A stretch of DNA of 64,000 nucleotides from JAGSPQ01 sp038206395. GTDB taxonomy: Bacteria > Myxococcota > Myxococcia > Myxococcales > Myxococcaceae. Shown here piece after piece: positions 17,870-25,375 of this stretch (positions within the stretch are counted from its first letter, which is position 1; each line of letters begins with the position of its first letter). The translations under genes and the position numbers were made by a program. The stretch spans positions 174,701-238,700 of the forward strand of contig JBBRAX010000004.1 in NCBI GenBank assembly GCA_038206395.1, read 5' to 3'. The notes under the pieces are model-generated. The model did not search any database. It saw only the letters and a program-made list of their open reading frames with translations, and was not told where the DNA came from.

Positions 17870-19271
17870 TCAGTAGTCCACGCGCTCAAGGAAGCCGAAC
17901 CCGTCCGCGGTCTGGTGCGGCCGCAGGGCTGAGTTGTTGCGCTCGTGTTTGAACTCGCGACCGCAATATTGGCAGCGGTAAACGTATGTCGCGCCTGAAC
18001 GGGACGTGCGGCGTCGCGTTCTTCCGCTGGAACCAGTGTTTCTTGAACTCGGAATCATCGAGCCCGTCAGCTCGATCTCGTACTGTGGGCTGAACGTCTC
18101 GGCGGTGACGGTGAGACCAACGATCTCATCGATCTTGAACTGCTTGATGTGAGCGTCGCCCCGCACCCACGCGAATAGGTGCACGTGCCCCGCGGCCGCA
18201 CGGCGCAAGGAGTACGGCGCGGCGAGCCTGTGCTTGCCGCTGTACGTGAACGAGATCATCAGCCGGTTCGCACCGGCGAAGCGAATCTGCTCGACGGGAG
18301 CCGCGCCCCAATAGGTTGTTGATGGCGGCGCAACCAAGGTGCCCTGGGCTTGACCGCCCGGCAGCTTCGGCAAGGGCTGCGGTGCAACCATGCTCGCGAC
18401 AGCCTGGGCGACCACGACGGGCGCAGGTGCCGGAGGGTCGAGCCACGCGAGGACCGAGGCAAGTCTCCCGAGCACCGAGGCGATGGGCGGCAAGACCTGG
18501 AGCTGATGCGCAAGCATGCTTGTCCCAGTCGGCCTTGAGTTCGCCGGATTCGAGCACCAAGCTTCCCAAGGCCGCCGCGCCCGGCGGGGCGACGGTCTTG
18601 TGGGCGCACTTCTTATGGAAGAACTCGCGCGCGAGCTCGAAGTCGATGCTGGCCGAGTGGTTCTCGACAATCTGAACGACGTCGTAGAGATCCCTGGGGC
18701 GCGTTCGCTCCAGGAGCGCTCGAGTCTTTTCCGCGAACAGCTCCTCAATCGAGTACGCCGCGATGGTGAGGTCGTCGGGCAGGTCGTCCGGGTAGGGATG
18801 GAACGCGGAGCGGTCGTCTGCCTCATCGACCAGCACCTCGTGCTGCGTCAGGTCGAAGAGAATGTTCGCCAGTTGTGTGCGACCGAGCGGCCCACGGTAG
18901 GGCACCTTGCCCTGAAAGGCCGGCTGGTTTTGCTTGTTGTGGCGCTCGACGATCTTGATGTCGCCGAGTGGGTACTCGATGCCGCTGAGTTCGTGCGCGT
19001 CCTGGGCTACCGCCTTGAGCACGCCGACCAGCGCGTCGGGTGTGTACACCGCGGCGGGACGGAGGCTGAAGTCGAGGTCTTCAGAGAATCGGTACGTCTC
19101 GAAGTAGCACTTCTTGAGGCACGTTCCGCCCTTGAAGACCCAGTTGGTTTTGACCTCTGTGTTCCGGGCCAATGCGGCCAAGAGCCACCCGAGCACGTAG
19201 TCCTTCTCGACGACGTCGACGCGGAGTCCCCAGCCGCGAGCGCGCTCGAGGATGTCTTCCTTCCGAATCAC
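17870..19271 (-). pseudogene. abiEii: AbiEii-family nucleotidyltransferase toxin, frameshifted
   Basis: Residues 1 to about 250 read in one frame as an AbiEii/AbiGii nucleotidyltransferase: KGGTCLKKCYFETYRFSEDL with the DxD of SEDLDFSL, then EELFAEKTRALLERTRPRDL. After ELKADWDK the family sequence continues only in another frame (MLAHQLQVLPPIASVLGRL) through a WYL-like domain (RLMISFTYSGKHRLAAPYSL) and a CxxC zinc ribbon (YRCQYCGREFKHERNNS) to the stop at 17870. The break is consistent with one extra base near 18518. AbiEii transfers nucleotides to RNA (GTP-dependent; tRNA in studied homologues) and is the toxin of type IV AbiE systems against phage. Its start overlaps the antitoxin stop by four bases. 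It is inactivated unless the frameshift is a sequencing error or recoded. Confidence 0.8.
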
Positions 19272-20083
19272 GAGGCGTCCTTCTCGGGGAGAGTGACGTT
19301 GAGGCGAAGCCCCCAGCGCGTGAGGATCTTCCCCGTCGCCTTCACCTGAGGATCAAGTCGAATCACGCCCGATGACTTGTAGGCGAGCGCTTCGTTCACG
19401 ACGGCGTCGTAGCCGCCGAGCGCGGCCTCTACAAGGTAGCCGAGCCGCTTGTAGGCTGCGCCCTTCGGGTGCGCTGCGAGCGCGGATAGAAGCTTGTTCG
19501 GGTTCCAATGCTCGCTCCGCTTGTAGGTCGAGAGCATTTCGACAAGATGACGAACGCCGCCGACCCATCCGGGGTTCGCCAGACCGTCGGTCAGCGTACG
19601 CTCGCGATCCGACACCGCGACCCGAACCGTTCCTCTCCAGGTGGGTTGCACTGAACCGACTCGTTCTTTCGATGCCCGGACGATGCGGAACTCGCTCCCG
19701 ATCAGCGCGATCGAGGTCGTGCGTGCCGCGCCTGCGGTGACGACAAATGTTGAGCGGAAGATCTGTTCCGTCAGCCCCCAATGCTCGGCGGCGGTCCACC
19801 CGCCGATGTAGCAAGGGGCGAACGCCTGCGACGCCAGCACCCACGGGTCGTCGATGGTGGTGACCGTCCCCGCCTCGAGCGGCAGCACGTAGAAAAAACC
19901 CCGGCGAACGGTGGCGAGCCAGCCTGCTCGCACGAGGCGGAACAGCCGCGAGCTGGCCGTCGCTCTGGGAACTCCCCAGGCCTCCGCCGCGCGTCGCGTG
20001 TCCACCAGGCCACCGGTGGCGGCCCGGGCCAGAGCGACCACCAGGTCCCGCCCAGTCTCCGAGGTAGTATCTGTCGCGATCAT
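19268..20083 (-). CDS. abiEi: AbiEi-family antitoxin (type IV toxin-antitoxin)
   Basis: A 271-residue protein: a winged-helix N-terminus (DTRRAAEAWGVPRATASSRL, then LVRAGWLATVRRGFFYVLPLE) followed by the AbiEi C-terminal domain (YIGGWTAAEHWGLTEQIF, VSDRERTLTDGLANP). AbiEi represses its own promoter and counters the AbiEii nucleotidyltransferase without stable binding. The gene order, antitoxin then toxin with a four-base overlap, is the standard AbiE arrangement. The reading frame is intact although its toxin partner is broken, as expected for a decaying module that can lose the toxin first. Confidence 0.88.
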   Translation of the reverse strand: MIATDTTSETGRDLVVALARAATGGLVDTRRAAEAWGVPRATASSRLFRLVRAGWLATVRRGFFYVLPLEAGTVTTIDDPWVLASQAFAPCYIGGWTAAEHWGLTEQIFRSTFVVTAGAARTTSIALIGSEFRIVRASKERVGSVQPTWRGTVRVAVSDRERTLTDGLANPGWVGGVRHLVEMLSTYKRSEHWNPNKLLSALAAHPKGAAYKRLGYLVEAALGGYDAVVNEALAYKSSGVIRLDPQVKATGKILTRWGLRLNVTLPEKDAS

Positions 20084-20094
20084 GCCGGAAGACG

Positions 20095-20123
20095 AAATTA
20101 ACCCGACAGGGACTGTATCTCAA
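20095..20123 (-). promoter_or_regulatory. Possible promoter of the abiE operon
   Basis: On the minus strand TTGAGA (20118-20123) and TAATTT (20095-20100) are 17 bases apart, close to a housekeeping promoter. The expected start of transcription is only about five bases before the abiEi ATG, so the message would be nearly leaderless. The region is AT-rich relative to its surroundings. Confidence 0.4.
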
Positions 20124-20338
20124 ACGGCAGTTCGAACGGTCTTCAAGGTCAATGGTCGGGGCCGTTTCGCGGCGCTGAGCCAGGGTGGAGGGACCCCGAA
20201 CTCTAAGGGGTGGCGATGCAGTTGCCCTGCACGGCAAGGGGATCGGCGCCGTGGAGTAATAGGGGGCGCAGCGGGAGTTGTACGTAGTCGTGTCGCGTTT
20301 CGCTGCAGCCGCCTGCCCTGCAACCACAACTTCTCGAG

Positions 20339-20409
20339 CTGGGGAACTAGGATTCGAACCTAGATAGCCAGAGTCAGAGTCTGGAGTCCTACCGTTGGAC
20401 GATTCCCCA
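20339..20409 (-). tRNA. tRNA-Gln (anticodon CTG)
   Basis: On the minus strand the sequence folds as a cloverleaf of about 71 bases. The acceptor arms tggggaa and ttcccca pair. The anticodon stem ccaga/tctgg holds loop ctctgac, giving anticodon CTG for glutamine. The T-arm is ctaggttcgaatcctag. The discriminator is G, as for tRNA-Gln. CCA is not encoded. It sits 12 bp downstream of the small secreted gene of the gltX operon, in the same direction, and its 3' end borders the AbiE/VapBC island, a common integration site. Confidence 0.95.
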
Positions 20410-20421
20410 ATGAACCGGGTC

Positions 20422-20754
20422 CTACTTTTTCTTCCTCTTACCAGAGTCCGCCGAGACGACAACATAGATGCGCACTTCGTCGTTGGACTCGTAGATGTTG
20501 AGGCCTTCCCACCCGCCGCGGCCTGACGGGTTGGCGATGTGGTGGGCCTTGATTCCCGGTTGGTTCACGATCTCTTTCCGAGGATACGCGCTGGTCGGAA
20601 GCGCCGTCTTGTAGAACTTCTTCACGGCTTCGTAGTCACCGACAGCCTTGTACCGGTTCTCGGCCACCTTGCGCGCCGAGTCCGGGAGCACCCCGATCTC
20701 TGCCGCATGGGCCGACGTCACTGCCAGCACCGCCATCACCCACCAGGCTCTCAT
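20422..20754 (-). CDS. Small secreted hypothetical protein
   Basis: A 110-residue protein with a clear signal peptide (MRAWWVMAVLAVTSAHA, likely cut AHA/AE). The mature part (VAENRYKAVGDYEAVKKFY, HHIANPSGRGGWEGLNIYE) ends in a basic GKRKKK tail. I do not know the family; it looks like small periplasmic proteins seen in myxobacterial genomes. Its ATG overlaps the end of the CPBP protease gene by four bases, so it is part of the gltX operon. Confidence 0.75.
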   Translation of the reverse strand: MRAWWVMAVLAVTSAHAAEIGVLPDSARKVAENRYKAVGDYEAVKKFYKTALPTSAYPRKEIVNQPGIKAHHIANPSGRGGWEGLNIYESNDEVRIYVVVSADSGKRKKK

Positions 20755-21515
20755 GGACGAAGAAGGTAGCTTCGGGCTGACAGCCAGTCCATCCACATGG
20801 CGACCACTCCGTGGATCATCGCGCCGTACCAGAAGCTCCGCGTTCGCAGCGCCAGGATCCCCAACGCCAGCCCCGCGATGATCGAGCCCAGCGCCTCGAG
20901 CTCCGCCTTCCCCAGGTGCATCACCGCAAACGGAGCGATCGGCAGCAACAACGCCCCCGTCCTCCCAAGCTTCGGCAACAGCCCATTCAGCATCCACCCG
21001 CGAAAGAAGAACTCCCAGCCGATGAAATAGAAGAGGTACCCCAGCTCGTAGATCGCAAACAGCTTCCAGCTGATCTCGTCGGGCTTCCCTTCCACCTTCA
21101 GCGTGTACGCGCCCGCTCCCGCCAGCGGGTAGATGCCCTTGAACGAGTCCATCTTCGACGCCACGTAGACTGCCGGCAGCATCACGATCAGAAACAGCGC
21201 CGAGATGAGCAGCCCCGCCCGCCAGTCGCCGATGCCCAGCCCGTACTTCCGGTGAAAGCTGCCCCGCGTCGCCACCGAGATGAGCAGCGGCAGCACCAGG
21301 TACAGAAAGAAGCTCGCCCCGAACCAGTAGAAATAGGTGAGCGCGCCAATCGCAGGGTGCTTGTCGTACGTCGCGCCGAAGAGGGTGCGGAAGTACGACG
21401 TCGACGCCTGGTGGTGCGAGAGGATCAACAGCGCACTGCCCGCGCAGGTGATCACCGTGGGCTCGTTGCCCAGGTCGCGCAGGTACAGCCGCGCCCACGT
21501 GATCAGCCGGCTCAC
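20751..21515 (-). CDS. CPBP-family intramembrane protease
   Basis: A 254-residue polytopic membrane protein with about seven hydrophobic segments. The glutamic intramembrane protease motifs are visible: WEFFFRGW (E-x3-R) near residue 166, FAVMHLGKAELEA (F-x3-H) near 195, and IHGVVAMWMDW near the C-terminus. This is the CAAX-protease/CPBP fold. In myxobacteria some CPBP proteases (myxosortases) process MYXO-CTERM tails, and two such substrates lie 2 kb away across gltX. That makes it a candidate sorting protease, but general CPBP roles remain possible. It overlaps gltX by four bases and is overlapped by the next gene the same way. Confidence 0.85.
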   Translation of the reverse strand: MSRLITWARLYLRDLGNEPTVITCAGSALLILSHHQASTSYFRTLFGATYDKHPAIGALTYFYWFGASFFLYLVLPLLISVATRGSFHRKYGLGIGDWRAGLLISALFLIVMLPAVYVASKMDSFKGIYPLAGAGAYTLKVEGKPDEISWKLFAIYELGYLFYFIGWEFFFRGWMLNGLLPKLGRTGALLLPIAPFAVMHLGKAELEALGSIIAGLALGILALRTRSFWYGAMIHGVVAMWMDWLSARSYLLRP

Positions 21516-22927
21516 GGCGCCTTGTATTTCAGCGCCGCGTCGATGCGCGCCAGCGACTCTTCCCGGCCGATCAACGACAGCGTGTCGCCGATGCCAGGGC
21601 TGACGGTCGTGCCCGTCACCGCCACCCGAAGCGGCTGGGCCACCTTGCCCATGCCGATCTTCATCGCCTCGCTCACCGTCTTGATCACCGCGTCAAGCGC
21701 CGGCACCGCCCACTCCGTCGTCTCGAGCACCTGCCGCACCTGCGCCAGCGCCGCTTTCCCTTCGTCCCCCAGCTGCTTCGCCGCCGCGGCCGGGTCGATT
21801 TGCACGCCGTGCCCGTAGAAGACCTTCGCCTTCTGCGCGAGCTCGACCAGCGTCGTCGCCCGTTCCTTCAGCGCCGCGCAGATCCGCACCACCTTCGCCT
21901 CGTCTTTCACGTCGAGCCCGTTCTCGGCAAAGAAGGGCAGGGCGTGCTTCGCCACCTCGGCCGGCGGCGTCTCTTTGATCCAGTGCGCCGACACCGAGGC
22001 CAGCTTCGCCGGGTTCCACACCCCCGAGCTGTGACCCACGTGATCGAAGTCGAACAGCTCGATCATCTGCTGGCGGGTGAAGAGCTCGTCGTTGCCGTGG
22101 CTCCAGCCGAGCCGGATCACGAAGTTCAGCAGCGCGTGCGGCAGGATCCCGTTCCTCTTGTGCGCCATCACGTCGGCTTCCGGGTGCAGCCGCTTCGACA
22201 GCTTCTCGCGGTCAGGCCCGAGGATCAGCGGGAAGTGGGCAAACTTCGGCGCCTTCCAGCCCAGCGCCTGGTACAGCATCAGCTGCGGCAGCGTGCTGTT
22301 GATGTGCTCCTGCCCGCGGCCCACCACGTCGATTTCCATCGAGTGGTCGTCGACGACGCAGCCGAAGTTGTAGAGCGGAATTCCGTCGGCACGCATGATC
22401 ACGAAGTCGTCCAGGTCGCCGTACTGCTTGCTGATGGTCTTCTGGAGCACCAGGTCTTCGAAGCTCACCACGCCGTCTGTCAGCGGCATCGCAAACCTCA
22501 CCACCGACGGGCGATCAGGCGCGTCTTTGCGGTTCCGGCACGTGCGCTCGTACTTGTACCCCGCACCCGCTGCCTCCCGCCGGGCTTCGAGCTCTTCCTT
22601 CGTGCAGTAGCAGCGGTACGCCTTGCCCTCTTTGAGCAGCACGTCTGCGGCCTTCCGGTAGCTGTCGAGCCGCTGCATCTGGAAGTACGGGCCGAACTTG
22701 CCGTCGACCCGGGGGCCTTCGTCCCAGTCGATGCCCAGCCACTCGAGCCCGTCGAGAATCGCCCGCACCGATTGGGGCGTCGACCGTTCCTGGTCGGTGT
22801 CTTCCATGCGGAGGATGAAGGTCCCGCCGTGCCGCCGCGCGTAGAGCCAGTTGAAGAGCGCGGTGCGGGCGCCGCCGATGTGAAGGTAACCCGTCGGAGA
22901 CGGTGCAAAGCGAACGCGCAGACCCAT
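21512..22927 (-). CDS. gltX: Glutamyl-tRNA synthetase
   Basis: A 471-residue class I aminoacyl-tRNA synthetase. The HIGH signature is RFAPSPTGYLHIGGARTAL at the N-terminus, the KMSKS-like loop is EKLSKR near residue 240, and a zinc-type Cys cluster is seen in YRCYCTKEEL. The length matches bacterial GluRS. It charges tRNA-Glu in the cytoplasm; if the organism lacks glutaminyl-tRNA synthetase it would also misacylate tRNA-Gln for the GatCAB route. It heads an operon with a CPBP protease, a small secreted protein and the tRNA-Gln gene. Confidence 0.95.
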   Translation of the reverse strand: MGLRVRFAPSPTGYLHIGGARTALFNWLYARRHGGTFILRMEDTDQERSTPQSVRAILDGLEWLGIDWDEGPRVDGKFGPYFQMQRLDSYRKAADVLLKEGKAYRCYCTKEELEARREAAGAGYKYERTCRNRKDAPDRPSVVRFAMPLTDGVVSFEDLVLQKTISKQYGDLDDFVIMRADGIPLYNFGCVVDDHSMEIDVVGRGQEHINSTLPQLMLYQALGWKAPKFAHFPLILGPDREKLSKRLHPEADVMAHKRNGILPHALLNFVIRLGWSHGNDELFTRQQMIELFDFDHVGHSSGVWNPAKLASVSAHWIKETPPAEVAKHALPFFAENGLDVKDEAKVVRICAALKERATTLVELAQKAKVFYGHGVQIDPAAAAKQLGDEGKAALAQVRQVLETTEWAVPALDAVIKTVSEAMKIGMGKVAQPLRVAVTGTTVSPGIGDTLSLIGREESLARIDAALKYKAP

Positions 22928-22968
22928 GGTCGCGGGGAACTACCAGAGGGGTTAAGTTGCCGGCAATC

Positions 22969-23559
22969 ATGAAGCGCCTCGCGTCCCTGACCCTTTTCGC
23001 TGGCTTTGCCGCTTTCGGCACCACCCTCATCGCCGTCGATGTTCCAGCGCTCAGCCAGACCGCCGAGGTGATCGTCGTCGGCACCGTTCGCGCTTCCGCG
23101 CCCCGGCTAACCAAAGACGGCGCGCGGATCATCACCGACACCGAGATCCAGATCACCGAGGTGCTCAAGGGCAAACCCGACGCCACCACGCTGGTGGTGA
23201 TGCAGCCCGGCGGCATCGTCGGCGACGTCGGCCAGAAGGTCGAAGGCACCGCGAGCTTCGCCGTCGGTGAAGAGGTCGTCGTCTTCCTCGATCGCCGCGG
23301 GGCCGATCGCTTTGCCGTCACCGCGATGTCGCAGGGCAAGTTCCGCGTCGAAAGGTCTTCCGACGGCAAGGTCGCCTTCGCAGTGCCGCAGCACTCGACC
23401 TCGCTGCTCATCGACCCGCTGACCCAGAAAGAGACCGTCAGTGGCCTGAAGACGATGCCGCTCGCCGACCTGAAGACGAAGATCGCGGCCGCGCTGGCCA
23501 CCCCCACTTCGCCTGTCGTGCAGCCGACCCGCCCGGCGCTGAACAAGACCACCCCATGA
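22969..23559 (+). CDS. Exported hypothetical protein upstream of MYXO-CTERM proteases
   Basis: A 196-residue protein with a signal peptide (MKRLASLTLFAGFAAFGTTL). The mature domain is beta-rich (AEVIVVGTVRASAPRLTK, GEEVVVFLDRRGADRFAVTA) and ends in a Pro/Thr-rich tail. The pattern resembles a group of exported myxobacterial proteins found beside MYXO-CTERM metalloproteases; no enzymatic motif is visible. I used the ATG directly before the signal peptide. Its stop overlaps the start of the metalloprotease gene (ATGA), so the three genes to 25345 are translationally coupled. Confidence 0.75.
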   Translation: MKRLASLTLFAGFAAFGTTLIAVDVPALSQTAEVIVVGTVRASAPRLTKDGARIITDTEIQITEVLKGKPDATTLVVMQPGGIVGDVGQKVEGTASFAVGEEVVVFLDRRGADRFAVTAMSQGKFRVERSSDGKVAFAVPQHSTSLLIDPLTQKETVSGLKTMPLADLKTKIAAALATPTSPVVQPTRPALNKTTP

Positions 23560-24437
23560 TCCTCGCGGTGCTCGTCTCGCTGACGGTCGGGCAGGCCGTC
23601 TGCCCCGCGTACACGCGCACGAAGGTCGACGACAACGACGCCAGATCCCACTGTCTGTATTGGACGGAAGGTCAGACGATCGAGTGGCGCGTCAACGACC
23701 AGGGCAACCCCGAGACCACGGGCGATACCGAGTTCACCGCTGTGGATAAGGCGATCGCCAGCTGGCAGACGGAGTTCGTCTCGTGTGGCTCGCTGGCGCT
23801 CAACGTCGGGCCGCGGTCGACGTCGCGCATCGCGTCGTACGCGAGCAAGTCCGCCAATCAGAACCTGGTGATCTGGCGCTTCGAGACCTGCACCAGCAAG
23901 GTCGGCCCCAGCGACGGCTGCTGGAAGGACGACGACTGCGGCAACCAGTTCGACTGCTGGCAGCACAACAGCGGGGCCCTGGCGATCACCACCACCAGCT
24001 TCGACCCCATCAGCGGCCGCATCCTCGACGCCGACATCGAGCTGAACACCCCGGGGTTCATCTTCACCGCTGTCGATTCGCCTCCGTGCATCAAGCCTGT
24101 CTACAACCAGCTCTGCGTGGCGACCGACATCCAGAACACCCTGACGCACGAGTTCGGCCACTCGCTGGGCCTCGCGCACAGCTGTCAGATGGGCTCGACG
24201 ATGTACGCCAGCGCCGCTCCGACCGAGCTCGGCAAGCGCGCGCTGGATCCCGGTAGCAAGCAGTTCGTCTGTGACGTGTACCCGAAGAACCTGCCGTCGC
24301 AGGACTGCGTGAGCCCCGCCTTCAACGGCGAGCTGGGGCCAGTCGCGCGCGGCTGCGGCTGTTCGGCGGGCGCCGGGGCAGGGTGGGCCGTGATCGGCCT
24401 CGTCGCGCTTGCGAGGCGAAGGGCTCGCGCCGGATGA
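23556..24437 (+). CDS. Secreted metalloprotease with MYXO-CTERM tail
   Basis: A 293-residue matrixin-like zinc protease. The metzincin motif is HEFGHSLGLAHS (about residues 200-211), with three zinc His and the catalytic Glu, followed by a possible Met-turn (GSTMYAS). The domain has many Cys residues for disulfides. The C-terminus ends as RGCGCSAGAGAGW, a hydrophobic helix and RRRARAG, the MYXO-CTERM plan: Cys motif, membrane segment, Arg cluster. Such tails are processed by myxosortase and lead to surface anchoring. The signal peptide is short (MILAVLVSLTVGQAVC). A paralogue follows with a four-base overlap. Confidence 0.88.
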   Translation: MILAVLVSLTVGQAVCPAYTRTKVDDNDARSHCLYWTEGQTIEWRVNDQGNPETTGDTEFTAVDKAIASWQTEFVSCGSLALNVGPRSTSRIASYASKSANQNLVIWRFETCTSKVGPSDGCWKDDDCGNQFDCWQHNSGALAITTTSFDPISGRILDADIELNTPGFIFTAVDSPPCIKPVYNQLCVATDIQNTLTHEFGHSLGLAHSCQMGSTMYASAAPTELGKRALDPGSKQFVCDVYPKNLPSQDCVSPAFNGELGPVARGCGCSAGAGAGWAVIGLVALARRRARAG

Positions 24438-25345
24438 AGCTCGCTGCTGCCCTCGCGTTGCTCGCGTCGTCGATGGCGGCTGCGCAGCCCTTTATTCGCA
24501 CCGTGGTGCCGGGCAGCGAAGAGAAGGGTGTGTTGTGCGTGACGTGGAACAAGCGCGGGTTCACGTACGTCGTCGACGCGGCGGGCAGCGCGCGCACGCC
24601 GGGCGAGTCCGAGTTCGTCGCGGTCGACGCGGCTTTCGCCAGCTGGCAGGCGGTGTCGGACACCTGCAGCGACTTCAAGTTCACGCGGGGCGAGCGGCAG
24701 GCGAATACGAAGATTGGTCGCGGCAGTGAGTCGAGCAATGTCGTCGTCTTCCGCGAGGTGTCGTGCCGCACCGTCGCGCCGTCGACGGATCCGTGCCTGG
24801 CCGATGGCTCGTGCGCCAACACGTACAAGTGCTGGGACCACTCGGACTTCACGATCGCGCTCACCACCACCACCTTCAGCACCAAGACAGGGGCGATCTA
24901 CGACGCGGACATCGAGCTGAACGCCGCTCCGCATGTCGATGACTCGCGCTTCCTCTTCACCACCATCTCGTCGCCGCCGTGCGCGCCGAACCCCGACGCC
25001 GTCACCTGCGTGTCGACCGACATCCAGAACACGCTCACCCATGAGATCGGGCATGCCGTGGGGTTCGACCACGTCGAGAACCCGGGCGCGACGATGGAGG
25101 CCACCGCTCCGCCGGGTGAGACGCAGAAGCGGATCATCGACTTTGGGATGACTGAAGGGTTCTGCCAGACGTACCCGAAGGGCTTGCCTCCGGTGCCCTG
25201 TAACGAGCTCGCTCAGCTGCGCCGGAAGATCATCGTCAAGGGCGTCGGCACCCCCGGCCTTTCCGGCATCGGCTGCGCGGCAGTGCCCGGGGCGGCCTTC
25301 TGGCTGCTGGGTCTGCTCGTCATTGCTCTGTCACGCCGCCGTTGA
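24434..25345 (+). CDS. Paralogous secreted metalloprotease with MYXO-CTERM-like tail
   Basis: A 303-residue paralogue of the preceding protease: signal peptide MKLAAALALLASSMAAAQ, the same ITLTTTTF/YDADIELN-type core and zinc motif HEIGHAVGFDHV (about residues 204-215) with a likely Met-turn (GATMEAT). The C-terminus GIGCAAVPGAAFWLLGLLV with final SRRR is a MYXO-CTERM variant with one Cys. The two genes look like a tandem duplication that has since diverged. Both should be exported, anchored and cut proteins outside the cell; substrates are unknown. Confidence 0.86.
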   Translation: MKLAAALALLASSMAAAQPFIRTVVPGSEEKGVLCVTWNKRGFTYVVDAAGSARTPGESEFVAVDAAFASWQAVSDTCSDFKFTRGERQANTKIGRGSESSNVVVFREVSCRTVAPSTDPCLADGSCANTYKCWDHSDFTIALTTTTFSTKTGAIYDADIELNAAPHVDDSRFLFTTISSPPCAPNPDAVTCVSTDIQNTLTHEIGHAVGFDHVENPGATMEATAPPGETQKRIIDFGMTEGFCQTYPKGLPPVPCNELAQLRRKIIVKGVGTPGLSGIGCAAVPGAAFWLLGLLVIALSRRR

Positions 25346-25375
25346 CCCGCCCGTCACCCATGCCAGACAGGGCGG

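Noticed and set aside
17149..17952. An 800-bp plus-strand open frame after VapC
   Set aside because: It is Arg/Pro/Ser-rich, without motif or consistent codon bias, and overlaps the end of the toxin gene; treated as decayed DNA.
16300..20410. Direct-repeat attachment sites for the island
   Set aside because: I looked for a second copy of the tRNA-Gln 3' end sequence in this block and did not find one.
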